This document shows positions 23,871 through 37,120 of a stretch of 64,000 nucleotides of DNA, piece after piece. The stretch covers positions 9,448,501 through 9,512,500 of the forward strand of contig JAVHKY010000001.1 in the NCBI GenBank assembly GCA_035079385.1, written 5' to 3'. The notes beneath the pieces were generated by a model. The model worked only from the letters and a program-made list of their open reading frames with translations, had not been told where the DNA came from and did not search any database. Position numbers and translations under genes: made by a program. Within the stretch, counting starts at the first letter, position 1, and every line of letters begins with the position of its first letter. The stretch comes from Aspidiotus rigidus (taxonomy: Eukaryota > Arthropoda > Insecta > Hemiptera > Diaspididae).

Positions 23871-26800
23871 TGGGTACGACGTTCACCTTTTTCCCAATGA
23901 GCTCTCATGAAACAGGTTCCTGTCTTTGGAGCGATGCCAATTTCTCAATATTATGAGAATTCCTTTTTCCACATTGTCAAGTAAAATTCGGTCTAGGAAA
24001 AAATACTCCGACTTCTTTTTTTTTTTCAGGATATGTTGATTTTGAAAATGTATGAGGAGAGAAGTAAGACTGAACCGAGAATGATTTTTCTGAGAATCTT
24101 CAATTTTTTTCATGGCGTCTGCAGTTTGTTCGTCAGACCCATTTTACCTTATTCTACAGTTACTGACGAAACTGCTTCGTTGTGTTCTCATAAACTTCAT
24201 GAAATTCGTTACCTATCAGATTTTTTCGAATCAATATGTGTGCAGAGAGTAAGTGGATAAACCTTGAGTGAACGTAGCTTCGAGCGAGCGAGCGATCTTG
24301 TATCACGCAAATCTTTGTACTAAACCTTCTACTTTTTCGAAAAAGAGCGAGCACGTTTAATGAAAAACTGATTCGTAGTTCCATAGGCACAACCATATTA
24401 CCTCAAACAAGATAATATGTGAGTCACGATAAAGAAGTTTCATTGCGTAGGCGTATTCTCGAATTTCCATTCTTTACTCGTTTATCCATTTGTATTTTTG
24501 ACAAGGTACCGCATACAAATGTTATTGTGTGCTTTTTTATAGTCGAAACTGAAAACGTTGAAACATTGTGTGCTGTGAAAAAATGGATTTTCATAGAGCG
24601 TAAATGTGCGTAATAAACTGCGATTGAAAATTCTATTACGTATTTTCTCATTTACATAATGGTCTAACCTTTATGGGTGACTCATATTTGGGTTAAGCAA
24701 GAATGATTTTCCATTATTATTAGACTCGGCCGGCAGAGAGCTCGATTATTTAAAAGTTTGTTGACTACTTTTTTTTTTTTTTTTACCGTTCGAGAGTTTT
24801 TGCGCTAGGTAGTGCGAGAGAGTTGTAGTGTGTAGTAAAGGTGTGACGGCGTATCCAACGGCGCTCGGATACAGTGAAACCGGTTACTCAACTCGCTAAC
24901 GACGAAGCATAACGGATTACAAGCGAGAAGAATATTTTTTTAAATAACTGACAGCGAGTACAAAGTACGAAATCCACTCTCCGTTTCTACGAGAGCTTGA
25001 AATCGTCACCGCTTCACCAATTTCCGTGTAATTGGTCGAAGTTGCTGCAGACTCATTATCCTGACGAAGATGCAGAAAATGCAGAAGATGTATCTTGAAC
25101 TCCGCCCGTAAAAGAAGTATTTACCATGTTATGTAAGCTCGTGTTGTTGACTCGTGAGATTATTATCTCGCAGAATTTTGCGAGTTGATAATGTCACGAA
25201 TGCAGAACAAAGCTACGCACAAAATCTGCGCTCGCTTTTTTGACATCGATGACCTTTCCCCTGACAGATGCTCTGTTCTCGACCGTTATTGCCTCCCAAC
25301 TTTGTGAAGTTTATTCCTGACAGGCTTATGCGATATGATTCTTGATTTCATTCAAGTTTGTGCTTCCGAAGCCCATCGTGTATTGAAGCTAAGGTTTTAT
25401 TACTAGAGGACATAGCGAGGCTGCGTTTATTGAGAAAATGAATTGCTAGAAGAATAAGATCACTGAAATGAGGATTAGTTTAAGAAAACACCACCTCACT
25501 TACTCAAAATTGCAGAGTGTACCGAAGTTTTCTTCAGGTCTGTCCAAAAATCGAAAAAACGTCACCATCGCCTCTCATAATTTATCAACGCGATTGAAGA
25601 GACCTTTTTTGATGACGGTAGTTTATATATTTGTCTATACTTGGAAATGGAAATATTTTCTTAAGTGAAGAGGGAGTGGGTCACATTAATTTGCTGAGTT
25701 AATGAAGGAATATGATTGCAGTCAATATTCTGCAGTATTGCTGATTAAGTCGTGAGATTAGCTCAATAACAACACCACAGGTCATGACTCAAGTGTAGCG
25801 TCTTGATTACATTCTTTCTCTATCGTCTTAACAACGAGGTTATTCGTGGCTTAGTCATTGAAAATTGTTTCTGTTCGTTAAATGTTTATCAAAATGGTGC
25901 AGATACACTTGGTCGGCAAAGTTATTGCTGAGTTGAAGAAGTTTCTCCAGTAAACATACTGAAATCTCTCTACCTTGTGGGCGTGCTTGTCTCTATAAAA
26001 TATTGATTTTGAGGCGGAAGCACTTCTTATTGAAGTTATGAAGCATAAAATTCTTCGCTATGAATGTGTTTTCCCTTATAGACTTGAGATCAATCTTTTC
26101 AACACATTTTTCGTTTGAATATGAGTAATTCAGCTATGGTTTTTGGACGGTAAGCAATGGTAAGGAGTGCGAAATAGTTTCGATCTTTTTCTCTTCGTTG
26201 AAAAACCTCCTCTGAAAAACTCACTGTTTATCTCCTTCCCTGCCCGCGAAGTTTCTCTCATGAACTACGTTGGAACCTTTTGTACCAAGGATTTTGACAT
26301 GGATATGTCTTGGAACTGGAGGTTCATCTAAAGTTTGTGTACCAAAAATGACGTCATAAAATGATATGTTCATGAGTGACCTTGACCAATGTAAGAAACT
26401 TGGATTAATGTCTCAACCTAGTACACAGGCTAGATGACTTGGCCTTCATACACGTATGTTAAGCTAAGAAAGAAAGAGGGTGGAGGGTGTCATACTTCTG
26501 TAAACTAAGTTACAAATACGATTACTTCTCGATGCAGAAGACGATGTATCATAATCAATGAAATCTGAGGCTCCTTCGGTCCCTTCTCAATCCTATTGTA
26601 TACCAAGAAATTTTGAATCATTTGATGAAAAGGCAGACTTACAGTCGAGAGGAATGGATTCGAACAAAATTTTACTTTACCCTTTTCGTAATTTCTATCA
26701 TATTTTAAAGCAAATTTTTCAGATCGAGGATACCTCGCCCCTATTTACGCCACTACTGGTGACTTTTTTTGACTTGGAAATTTCTTCAAGTCCTTTTGCT

Positions 26801-27865
26801 TTCATTTATTACAACTTCAGGTCTGTTACCAAAAGGGGTGAGTGGGGGGGGGGGGGCTCAGCCGCCCTAGACGTGTCACTAGCCCTCCCCTCAATCCTAA
26901 TGAAACGAAGTATCGTTACCACACTCGGCCTCGCTAATCTTCATAGGAGCCCCTCCTACAAATGGACTCTGGTTACGGACCTAAATAATCTGGAAAGTTC
27001 AAATTTTCCATGTTCAGTGTAAGAAGTCTTTGTGTAATTCACAGCCACTGTCATTGAAACTACCACCACCCATTCCCTTCGAAAAACACTTTCCTATTTG
27101 ATTTCACCACCTACATACAATTCCTAATTTCCCGAACGAAATGCCGGTGTCTACACATACTCCTCTCCCCTTCAGGTTTAAGAAAGAACTCAACACTGAA
27201 ATCTGCAGGAATTAGAAATTAGCACACGAAAAAGTCATCTTTCTTATTCCAGACGCTACCCTACATCGAGACACAAAAAAGAAAGGAAAAATTGATCCGA
27301 TCTCGGTATCTCTCGTTTACTGAGGTCCTTTATTTTTGCCCGGCATTATACGGACCTTTATCCCGTGGCACGACTCAGCAAGTTACGTTAGCAAAAACCA
27401 TGTTGATTTGGGCAAACCCTCTCTCGACTCCCGTAAGAATAACACAGGGAGTTGAGATTATTATGTTAGCAGATTCTTGATGTAGAAAGTCCGTAGCACT
27501 CGCAGATAAACTTTTGATAGCTAAGATATTTCTTATTATCAATCAGTCTGATGGTCTTTGCTGTTGATAGTCCGTTTGCTTCTATTGCCAGGGTTTCTGC
27601 TAATTGTAAAACCCTGTGACGTCACCAGCATAAAGGTCTATTCTAAGAAGATACTCGCGAAGCTTAAAGATCCCGTCTCTATACAATGAGCTTATAGACT
27701 CCAGTGAAATAATTGCTCCACTGTCTGTATTGGACAAACTTGTTTGGAAGCTGAGAGAAAGAGTCTCTAAGCACAACTGATTTTGACATATTCCATGTCT
27801 TTTCTCTCGCCGGACCCCGATTTTGAAACTCGCGAGTACCCCCACCCCCTCTCCCCGTCAAGAGA
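23871..27865. other. Non-coding stretch, possibly intronic
   Basis: No supported gene. About 24750-24960 is locally CpG-richer with a TTATTTAAAAG box (24746), and could be an alternative promoter, but no start codon or exon follows convincingly. G-runs occur near 26847-26860. The ORF at 26558-27022 has no domain and crosses low-complexity sequence. Confidence 0.4.
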
Positions 27866-28038
27866 AATCTCTACCCCGTAGGTGATTCAGAAATTCGCGA
27901 TTACACCCCGCGTAATAATAATAATTATAAATAAATAAATAAATAGATAATTAATATAATTAATAATTAGAAAATCTCTACCCCGTGGGTGATTCAGAAA
28001 TTCGCGGGTACACCCCGCGTAATAATAATAATTAATAA

Positions 28039-28070
<32 letters not shown>

Positions 28071-28110
28071 ATTAAATAATTAAATAATTAATATAATTAA
28101 TAATTAGAAA
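27866..28110. repeat. Tandem duplication of about 107-bp unit with (AAAT)n
   Basis: The unit starting AATCTCTACCCCGTAGGTGA at 27866 repeats at 27973. Each copy contains ATTCAGAAATTCGCG, then a CGCG..ACACCCCGCG hairpin and an AATAATAAT/AAATAAAT tract. The second copy has an expanded (AAAT)n. It is followed directly by a reversed minisatellite unit (AATTTTCTAAGTCCC...), so it probably belongs to the same dispersed family as the element at 6530-7239. Confidence 0.8.
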
Positions 28111-30939
28111 ATTTTCTAAGTCCCTCTTCCTATCATATATGGCTGGATAGTCGAAATTTTTCCAAGTCCCCTAGACTTGAATTGTCTCATACCATTCCAA
28201 TACAACAGCGAGACACGCGAGTTCGCCCCACGAAAGTTGATACCTCAAAATATTTCTCTTACAAGACTTATACGACGCCAAGATAGGTAAAGGGGTAAAC
28301 GAATAATATCTCACGAACACTTGACCTAGTAGAAGCCTAGACTGAAATATTTCAAGATGACTGATAAAATATAAAAGACATGGAACATGATCTTCATTTA
28401 TTTGGCTATGCCAGAAAATTTTTTCTTTTCTGGGGCTTTGTCGAAAGGTTCCTCCCTCTCCCCTCTCCACTTACTGCTTATATCTTCGCGTCTAGAAACA
28501 GCTTTATCAAGAATACGGGACACAGTTTCCGTCTCTTACATCGAGAAGAGAATTTTTAGGAACGCGATGCATTGAAAGGAGAAAAAAAATTTGAAAAGAC
28601 AATTCTCGATAAAATCTTGACAACAGTAAACGAAGACATTCCCCCATTCATACTCGCTGATACAATTCATGGTAATCAAGACGCTGACTAATTTTTTATG
28701 TAGACACCTGATTTACATACCAATGTATTTCAGCTCTATCTTCATCTAATTTGTCGATTTATCAGTCAAAGACATTCGCTATATTATTATTACGAGTGAG
28801 TGTGAATTTAAATTGTGAGCATTTGTATAATTTTTGGTTTCATATCTTCTGAGTCTACGTCATCGCAAGAATGTTACAGCTAGTCGATAAGAAGTAAAAA
28901 AAGCTCTATTCGCCAGCTTCGAAATTATTTCTTTGACGTTTGAAACGTGTCACCGTTCTTTATCGAAGTAACAAAAAGAATCTCTTGTATAAAATTCGTC
29001 AAGTTGTCAGAATCAGAGAAACTGTTACCATCCATCCTTTCATTTACCCTTCGGTTACTCGAAATAAAAAATTCGATAATGTATGATTGTATAATCGAGC
29101 AATCTAGAACGTTGGTAGTCTGTAAACAAACGAATCGAAAGATAAGTTTTCGAGAACCAGCAGTCTTTTAATTCATCGCTTCGTAGCGTTATTGTATTTG
29201 TAAATCCAATACAAGTGGGAATTCTCTCGATTATTTACCTGTATCTTACGATTGCCGATGGCGAATTGATGCAGCACAAGATATTGCATACGTTGTATTC
29301 ACTCTCAGCAGTGGTTCGCTGTGTTCGCACTACAATTGCACAAAATTTCTGTGCGTGATTCTTAAATTATGTTACTTACGAAGACCTTGACTGAACAATT
29401 ATGGTGAATCAGGTGTGATGAACGCTTTCGACCATAATGTGTAGGAAATAGAGACCGAATCTTGTGACATTCAAGGGTAAGCGAAGGTAAAATTTTTATT
29501 GGGTGAAGACGCGACGGAAAGAGAAGAATAGCCTATAGCGTAACGAAATACTAAGAAAAACTGTTTTCGTCGTGAAACACGAGAAGAATATAGGATTGAT
29601 GCAATGGTGTGATGCTTCGTTCTACATTATTTCAATAACCAGAATGAGAAGCGTTCGAGTCGTGAAAATTGCACTTTTCCAAAAACAAACAACGAGCCAG
29701 AAGTATCGCGTTAACCGGTTGTACAATTGTGATAATTATTACTTTCAAAGAATACGGATTTACGTTCCGGAAACATTAAAAACTTTCGGGCTTCTTGGTA
29801 CTACCGAACAAATGGAAAATGGAAATGACCATAATATGCAGTTCATGTGTGTAGGGGTCATCGCTGATACGACATTAGTCGGTCAACCATAAGATTTGTA
29901 CACTACTGTTTGAGAGGTACTAAAGAAAATTGCGAAAAAACATTTGGATTTCACTGTAACAAATTCTGGCTACATACAGTAGATGTACTTACGACCATTT
30001 TTAAACACTAGACCGTTCTTATTCCCGTCGCTGGCATTGAAGGAAAAAAGAAAAAACAGAACGGATATGCTGTGCCGGATGTTTTACTTGAGTTACACTC
30101 GAGTGCTTCATATAAGACGATAAAAATTATTTTGGTATTCTGCATTAGTTTTTTGTCGTTCTTATTGTGGTCTATGTAGATACTGCTCAAGGATCACTAC
30201 AAATGTTGTACTCGTGTTTATGTGTTCTCGAAATTGTGAGTTCAACGAACTTCGAAAAATTGTGATATAACAATTTCAATATTCATTTCCTATCGAGTAG
30301 TTTTATAGATAGAATATAAAAAGTAAAAATTAGCTCTTCCAGTGAGTGAAAAAATTTTCCAGCTTCTCTAATGAAGTCAGTCGAGGAGTTTACGAAACAA
30401 GTTCCGTAGGTCAATTTTTTGATTTCGAGATCGCTAATCGGTCACCATCCTATCTATGATCGTTTTTTTTGAAAAGTTTCTATTTCGCAAGTCCTCATCC
30501 TTTTATGCGTACAATCAGTTGAAAATTGAAAATTCCTTCAAGTCTTCCACCTTTTCTGAAGGGTCCGGTGGAAACTTTTCCAAGATTTCTTTCTTCTGAC
30601 TCGAAACGATTTTCCGGACACATTGAAGGAGGAATACTCAAGAGAGCAGTTGCGCAAGATGATGGTTTCTCAACTGCCTTGTTATTTCTGTGGTCTATGC
30701 AAAATTTATTGTATTTACTCTCTTGAGTATCCCTCCATCGGTTTCTATCTTTGGTAGATAGATCGAAAAGGACTTGAATGCTGCTTAAGAGTCATTAGTA
30801 GAGAAGAGACCTGATTTCTCGGCACTAAATAAAGTATTTTTGGCTTTTGAAAATGAGAAAATTAAGTCACGAAAATTTAAAAAATAAAATTAGGTCGCGA
30901 AAATTTGAAAAATACAGACATATTTGTCCTTTTCTGCAG
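28111..30939. other. Non-coding stretch
   Basis: Begins with one to two reversed minisatellite units (28110-28170). Nothing else was recognised; the ORF at 29572-29892 has no identifiable domain. Confidence 0.4.
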
Positions 30940-31155
30940 AAACTTCTTATTATGTAACACAAGAAGGTGCTTCTCAAGGTTACTTTGAGTGAAGTTGTGT
31001 CGACGATCATTGAGGACGTATTTATATTCCGAGAACGACTTCTCAACGTCGACAGACACTATTGGGACACACGCGTACGAACTCATGACAAGAGGATCCC
31101 TCTGAACAGATGCATCCATGATTCCGTCGGTGATTGCAGCGTCAATTGCCCCCAT
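30940..31155 (-). pseudogene. hAT transposase C-terminal dimerisation domain remnant
   Basis: Minus-strand residues read P-I-V-S-V-D-V-E-K-S-F-S-E-Y-K followed by L-N-D-R-R-H-N-F-T and N-L-E-K. The hAT C-terminal dimerisation domain has the pattern P-x-x-S-x-x-x-E-R-x-F-S-x-x-x-x-x-x-x-x-x-R-x-x-x. Here the conserved Arg of E-R-x-F-S is Lys. The frame is open for 92 residues, but nothing of the catalytic core remains upstream. Just beyond its end (30842-30915) lie two direct copies of AAAATTA.GTC.CGAAAATTT. Confidence 0.7.
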
Positions 31156-31284
31156 GAATTACAGGCCGGGATTTCTAGCTATATGGTGTTGGCTCTTAAC
31201 CAAGTATACTGCACGTCAGGCTAACTTATAGTAGGCTAGCTAAATCTCGAGGATGGCTCAAGTCCTACCTGAAGATTACATGTT

Positions 31285-31600
31285 CCAAAAGTAGGTCATG
31301 GTCACTCACTTTGTCATGACGTTGTCGGCTCGTGATGTCAGCGGAATTTCATGATGCAAATTCCAGAACGCCCCCCCCCCTCCGCCTTAGTTCATATCGA
31401 CGCTTTCCTCTCCGTTAACTGCCAGGAGCTAGAAATTTTCTTACAAGTCCCAAAAGTAGGTCAAAGTCACTCACTTTGTCGTGACATTACTAGCTCACGA
31501 TGTCATCAGAATTTTGTGATGCGAATATGAAAATGACCCCCTGTCTTAAGACATATCCATGTCTCCCTCTCCGTTGACTTTCGAGTCCGTTCACCCGTCC
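31285..31600. repeat. Tandem duplication, period about 164 bp
   Basis: CCAAAAGTAGGTCA begins copies at 31285 and 31449. Both continue with GGTCACTCACTTTGTC.TGAC, then GATGTCA.C.GAATTT..TGATGC, a C-run, and CTCCGTTRACT. A diverged single copy of 'gatgtcatcaatgaccttgacctactttaaag' near 35034-35065 is related in reverse. Confidence 0.8.
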
Positions 31601-31944
31601 GCTAAGGTTTACTATACGCACTATCCTATGCTAGGCTATATAAAATGCTAAGGCCAGAGGTAGTGTCGTTAAAGCTCTAGCTCGAACCTACAAAAACTGT
31701 TTTTCTTGTCTTAGTCTAGTACATTGTCTGCCTTCGGGGTCAGTTTTATCAATGATCAATCGTCTTTTCGTTTTCTTCTTCGTCTGCCAATTTATATAAC
31801 CTGGTTTACCATACGAGTATATTGAAGAGCAACAGGCGTCTGGTATCACGTCACAGTGGTGTTGGACAGATGGTGATTATAATATATGTATAACCATCAG
31901 TAAAGAAGAAGGCTGATAAAGAACAGAGAATGTTGAAAATTAGC

Positions 31945-32760
31945 GAGGGCGTTATAGCGTCAATTTCGTCAATATATCAGGCATTGAGGGAGAAGCATGG
32001 GCGTTGGTCTAATACAAAGACTAGGAGTATTTACTGGTTTGACGTCCTAACAAAGGAAAGCTTGCGTAGAATAAGCACTAGAGAGCGTTAGCGTCTACAC
32101 TTTCAATATCCCACCCAGAAGAAAGGATAAGCTTTGTGACCTAGTACAGGGTACAGGGATTCACTGGTCTGGCGTCTAAGAAAGAGGGGGCTTAGAATGG
32201 CAACTAGAGGGCGCTAGCGTCAACATTGTGAATTTGCTTTTCAGGAAGAAGGATGGGCTTTGGCGAAGCCACCTATAGGTACAAGCCATGAACGTAAAAT
32301 TGGCAACTGCACTACCGTGGGTCGACTTTCACATAGCTCTCATGGGGAAAAACTCTTTGAGCGTCTGTTTCTTGAGAAAATATGGAGTTTTTGAAAAAAT
32401 TGAAGAGATCAAAAGTTGTAGCTTGTGAAATTTCCTTTAAATAAGGGTCAACTCGATTTTTTCATAGGTGTTTTACGTGTAAATCCGTGGGCCGAATGCG
32501 GTGTTGCCTTTCTACGTTCATGGCTTGTAACTATGGGAGGCTTTGGCTTTGGCTATAGATGTAAAAATCTGGTGCCCAAAAAATGTTGAGCTAATTTATC
32601 CCACCAGATGTCGCAGAGTCGCATTCAATGTATTCTTGAGGGGAAAAAAATTTTCATCAATTTACTCATAATAAACATTTATCCTGAATAAATTCGAATC
32701 TCTTCGTTTTTTTGATAAACTGAATGAAAGTATTTACTGGTGTGGCGTCTGTACGTCCGT
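31945..32760. repeat. Tandem repeat array (about 126-136 bp), interrupted by a MITE
   Basis: GAGRGCGYTA(TA)GCGTC starts units at 31945, 32081 and 32207. TTYACTGGTYTGRCGTC recurs at about 32031 and 32159 and again at about 32731 (tttactggtgtggcgtct). The third unit is split by the inverted-repeat element at 32274-32535, and the array resumes after it. The array precedes a poly(T) tract at about 32803-32826. Confidence 0.8.
32274..32535. mobile_element. About 250-bp MITE inside the tandem array
   Basis: TACAAGCCATGAACGTAAAA at 32280 is mirrored at the right end, whose reverse complement reads TACAAGCCATGAACGTAGAA. The matches extend outward (TATAGG / CATAGT) and inward (GGCAAC). If the outermost TA at 32280-32281 and 32528-32529 is the target duplication, the element is 32282-32527. 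Non-coding. Confidence 0.75.
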
Positions 32761-35134
32761 AGCACTATGGCCTACGGAATGACTACAGAGAGGAAGTAGC
32801 TCAGTTTTTTTTTTTTTTTTTTTTTCTGACAATCTATCATCACCTAGTGTATAGATTCCAGTAGAATTTCCAGAAATTTTGGGTATCAGACGTAGGGGAC
32901 AAATGCAAACTTTTCCCTAATCCATTGAGTAAATTCCGCGCTTATTCCCTCTCTGTAGGAGTTCAGAGCTGGAAATTTTTTCCCGTCTCCCCGCCATTTC
33001 TGTACTTCGGATAGATATCTCCACGAATTTTCTTTTTTCAAATGAATTCTTTCTCCTTCTCCAGTGGATCAATTCCAGATAGAATCCTTCGTTATGAAAG
33101 TGCGCAGTGATCCTTCTTTTTTTTTCTTTTTCACGAGGCGATAAAGTACATGATATCGTTTCTCATGTATTTCTAAGTTTTAAATTATCTTACAAATACG
33201 TACATAAATGTTACGAAAGTGTTGCAAAATTATCGTCAACTTTTTTACTATTTAGGAAATACTTCATTTTTCTACAAGTTTGTTTAGTACAATTGCAAAG
33301 TAGGTTAATTAATGAGGGCTTTACATGTCCTACAGTCACGTACATTTTTGTTATCACCATGTGCGCTTGTGTTCTCGATTCGAACGACACTTTTTTTTTC
33401 TCTTTTTTTTTTTCTATCGGTGTCATACTATTAATACTGTATTGACCGGAGCTCAAATTATCGCCACGCAACAATAGCCGTATAATGTATTGAATGTTGT
33501 AGTGATTCAATGAGTCGTAGCTTGCTCACTACCTACCTCGAGTTGATGTTGAAAATTTGCATAAACTCAATTGATTCAATAATAAATATTAACGGTAAGA
33601 TTTGATGCAAGACGGGAAGAATTTTCCCGAAGGTCATGTCAGCTTTTGCGAGGGACCCGTGTTGATTCAAGTGATATGCGGAACGAAGAGGAATTCGAAA
33701 AACGAGACAAGTCGCGTAATCAATGACTTATTTTTATATATCGCTCGGCGCGAGATGTTTCAAAAATTGATGAAAAAGAGACTGTTGCGCAAATATCGAT
33801 CCGTGTTCAAAGAATGAAAGGGAAATGAGTGAAAGGAAGCTGGGCAGGACCAGACGTTTGTCAAGTCGCGTCTCAGAAGAGGAGAAATTACCTACCTTTT
33901 GAAAGAAATATTTACTCGTATTCGATTGTAATGGGAAACCGCGCGCCCATTGTTTCTTTTTTCTTTTCAATGTCCACCGTAAGTTAGAATGATTGTAATG
34001 ATGATGTAATAACTTCGAGGCAATGGAAATATTCAAAGGAATAGGGGATTATAATCTAATTAGGAAAGGGAAAAGCTAGCATAATAATGGCTCTCATTTA
34101 TGGGTATTATAAATTGTGAACTTCTCAAATATCTATCGTGCATACTATCATGTACGTAGAAAAGGTGTCAAATATCTTTTTCAGCTCACATTTCATATCG
34201 CCCAGAGACTCTTGAAATATCCTATTTTCCATAAGCAATGTTGTCGTTCATTGTTTATATGTATCTTTGAAATTGAATTTTCACTGTCCTGTAGGTGAAC
34301 TCATCCAGTAATATTGTTCGTACATGCGTGACGAATGCGTATTTGTGAGCCAACATTTTTAAACAATGTCTGACAATTAGTTCGATGTACTTCTCTGAAT
34401 TCGGGAAAATAAATATTATGTATAATGCCAAAATTAAAAGTGAGTAAGAATGACGACAACGCGACGCAAAATCTTGTACGGGTTGCAAATTTCTGTATGC
34501 AAACGTTACTTTGTATTGTCGAAGGAGGTACTTAAAGCATCGCTGAACGAAAATTAGTCGTACATGATAACATTTTCTATGAACACTTGTCGAAATATGG
34601 GATGCCCACACTTCGTAACGTAATTGTGAGGAGCGCTTAGGATAGCTACATGTGATGCACATGTTACAGATTTGATGGTATATTTATGCGTAGAAAGTCA
34701 CATGCGACGCGACATGTGCGCGTGGATTAGTGATCCTTCAAATTTGTTGTAGTTCATTTTGGAGAATGTTTACGAACTTTGAAAGTTTAGCTCGACCTGT
34801 AAGAGGTAAGTCAAAGGCTGTATGAATACCCACAGGTGAAGTTCCAACAATATCGCAGTCGGTCGCGGAAGGTAAAGAGGATAAAATTAGTGATTCTCAC
34901 TTTCGGGAAAAACATTGAATCATGGATATGTTCTAGCATTTTGTATGTTTATAAAATTGGGACAGCTCTTGGAAAAACCGTCACGAAAAACCATCACGGT
35001 TTTTTGACTGGGGCTACTTCTGAGAAAACCGACGATGTCATCAATGACCTTGACCTACTTTAAAGGCTTGAAAAAAATCGCAGCCTACTTCGTTAGCTGG
35101 TCGGGATTGCGTTTATTGCTAATTATTCGAGGTA
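32761..35134. other. Non-coding stretch
   Basis: No supported gene. The ORF at 34255-34662 (minus) is 135 codons long with no recognised domain. Poly(T) and T-rich runs occur at 32803-32826 and 33390-33415. Confidence 0.4.
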
Positions 35135-35412
35135 AACAGGGAACCTGTTTTATAATAGGGGCGTTCTTTATTTGTACTTTTTCTAAGTGAAGATTACACT
35201 TCATTCCTCAGCACCTTAGGAGTTTGAGCTCGAAAGTCCCTATTTCTCCAAGTTCCTCCCGTTTATATACAGCTCAATATACAAATTTCTTCCATCATGT
35301 ATAGTTTGAAAGTCGAAATCGTTTCAAGTCCCTCGGTTTGCCGGACGGCACCCGGTGGCCGGCGCCCGTCATTTTTCCTCAATTCATTTACTTTTAAAAC
35401 AGGTTCCTTGTT
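35135..35412. repeat. Dispersed minisatellite element, hairpin-ended copy
   Basis: Left end AACAGGGAACCTGTTTTATA at 35135 and right end, read in reverse complement, AACAAGGAACCTGTTTTAAA. Both are near-palindromes, as at 6530/7225. Inside are two reversed, diverged minisatellite units (GAAAGTCCCTATTTCTCC, then GAAATCGTTTCAAGTCCC) with TATATACAGCTC-like AT cores, followed by a GC-rich CGGACGGCACCCGGTGGCC patch. Confidence 0.55.
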
Positions 35413-36754
35413 AGAATTTAGGGCTCCTCGTACGTTTTTTTAATTGTGTATTTCCTCGAGATAACGTTGCAAGTTGAATATTAAATGTTCGATGAATCAT
35501 TTTCAAAATCTCTGTTTACGATCTGATGTACAGGAAATGTGATTAAATAAAAACAGCGCGATAAAGTCCCTCTAATGAGGGTGCCGATATTCACGTACAG
35601 GCTGTATTTTTAATTTTGGGTTGTCGTAATTCACTTTCGTTTGCGAGTATCAGTTTTTTCGCGTTAATTACCAAAGAAAAACTTAGGTAATTTGAGGTGA
35701 GTCATACGTGATCGAACGTGTTGTTCGAGAATTTCACTACTGACGTACATGCAGTACTCGCGAGATTTATTATCTCTGTTTAAAAATGACTATCTTCGCG
35801 AACTCGATTACGCATTCAGCGGTGTAATCGATCTCCATGAAAATAACATACTGAAAATGACCCGTCCTTGGCATTATTGACGGGGTGACCAGATTGTCGC
35901 ATTTTAGTCATGTTCCATCGATGTATTTGTATATGTGATTTTATAGTCCTAAGACGAACTAATGTATAGTAATTCATCAATGTCTGTTGGTAATTTAGTT
36001 CAATGTTTGTGGACGAAAATCGGTGCTGTATCTGCTGTGCTACGAGTATTACCGAATGTGAAGGTGGCCTGATATGACGCAGAGTATGTGCCTACTCGCG
36101 TGCAAATAAGTTCAAAGATTTAAATCTATTACCATTTAGGATCCACCATGGAATTCTTTTCGTTAAACCATCACCGAAGAAGGTGTTCCGATTACAGACT
36201 ATTTTTTCGTCAATTTGCGTGAGGATATTCAGAGAGAATTGTCACGCTCGTCGGCTTTTATGAATTCTTAGTCATGTAGACACTCGTAAGGTGAATATAA
36301 TGAAGATGATAATTTTTGCGACTCGTCTTCTTTGAACGTTCGTCGGGAAAAATTACGCCCCGCCCTTGAATATGGAAAAGCGAGCAACTGCTTCTCGGCA
36401 AAACGAGCAGAAAAATTGAAGATTTTTTTGTTTTTCCATCGAACTAACGAGCTTTGCAACTACACTTGGGGTTCTGAGCTCGGAAAGAGCAAATTGGGAC
36501 AATAAGGATGAATATAAATTAGATGGTGTTGTCGAAATAGGTGGATCGAAAATAGTTCATCGTTTCCAACAATCGATTTCGTGCCAATTTCAATAGCGAG
36601 AACGATTCTTTGATGTATCTCCGATTTTACCGACTTTTCGTAGAAAAGCGAGTATTACACCCGTCACAGTTGTGGCAGAAAGGGGGGGAAATGAACTTTC
36701 TCGACGTTTTAGAGGTCATAGATCATCGCTACGTCATAAAAAAATTTCAGGTTT

Positions 36755-36758
<4 letters not shown>
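35413..36758. other. Non-coding stretch
   Basis: No gene or repeat was recognised. Confidence 0.45.
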
Positions 36759-36837
<79 letters not shown>

Positions 36838-37120
36838 ACATTGTATCTTTTCCACCTCCGTATATAAAACAGGCGTCTGCACCTCCACTTGAAATACACA
36901 AGTTAGAGTAAAGTTTTCTACTTCACTTTGCTAGTTGATGTTGCCAGATAACAGGCAATCCAGGAGGGGTAAGAAAATGTTGATTTTTATACATACAATA
37001 TACAGATACATGAACCGTACTTTTGCGCCTCCAAACTGTACGGTATCTATCCGACTCCATCTGTATATATTTGATATACCCAAAGTCCTTGTCCACCTCC
37101 AGCGATGTTGCCACACAATT
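36759..37120. repeat. (AT)n microsatellite joined to a dispersed GGAGGTGG-motif repeat
   Basis: (AT)n runs 36759-36834. It is followed by GTAACATTGTATCTTTTCCA and CCTCCG. The same junction occurs, reversed, at 62344-62414 (GAGGTGGAAACGATACAATG then TTATATAT). Further CACCTCC boxes occur at 36876 and 37094, and AGCGATGTTGCCA at 37101, also shared with 61972. The two loci are copies of one family that abuts (TA)n. Confidence 0.7.

Noticed and set aside
24740..25090. CpG-richer block as a second promoter
   Set aside because: No start codon with exon-like frame and donor follows; evidence too weak.
26558..27022. 154-codon plus-strand ORF
   Set aside because: Crosses a G-run and low-complexity sequence, with no motif recognised.
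34255..34662. 135-codon minus-strand ORF
   Set aside because: No recognisable domain; Cys/His placement does not form a known finger, and nothing supports expression.
36610..36911. ORFs with long I-Y repeats
   Set aside because: Translation of the (AT)n microsatellite; the same applies at 62263-62597.
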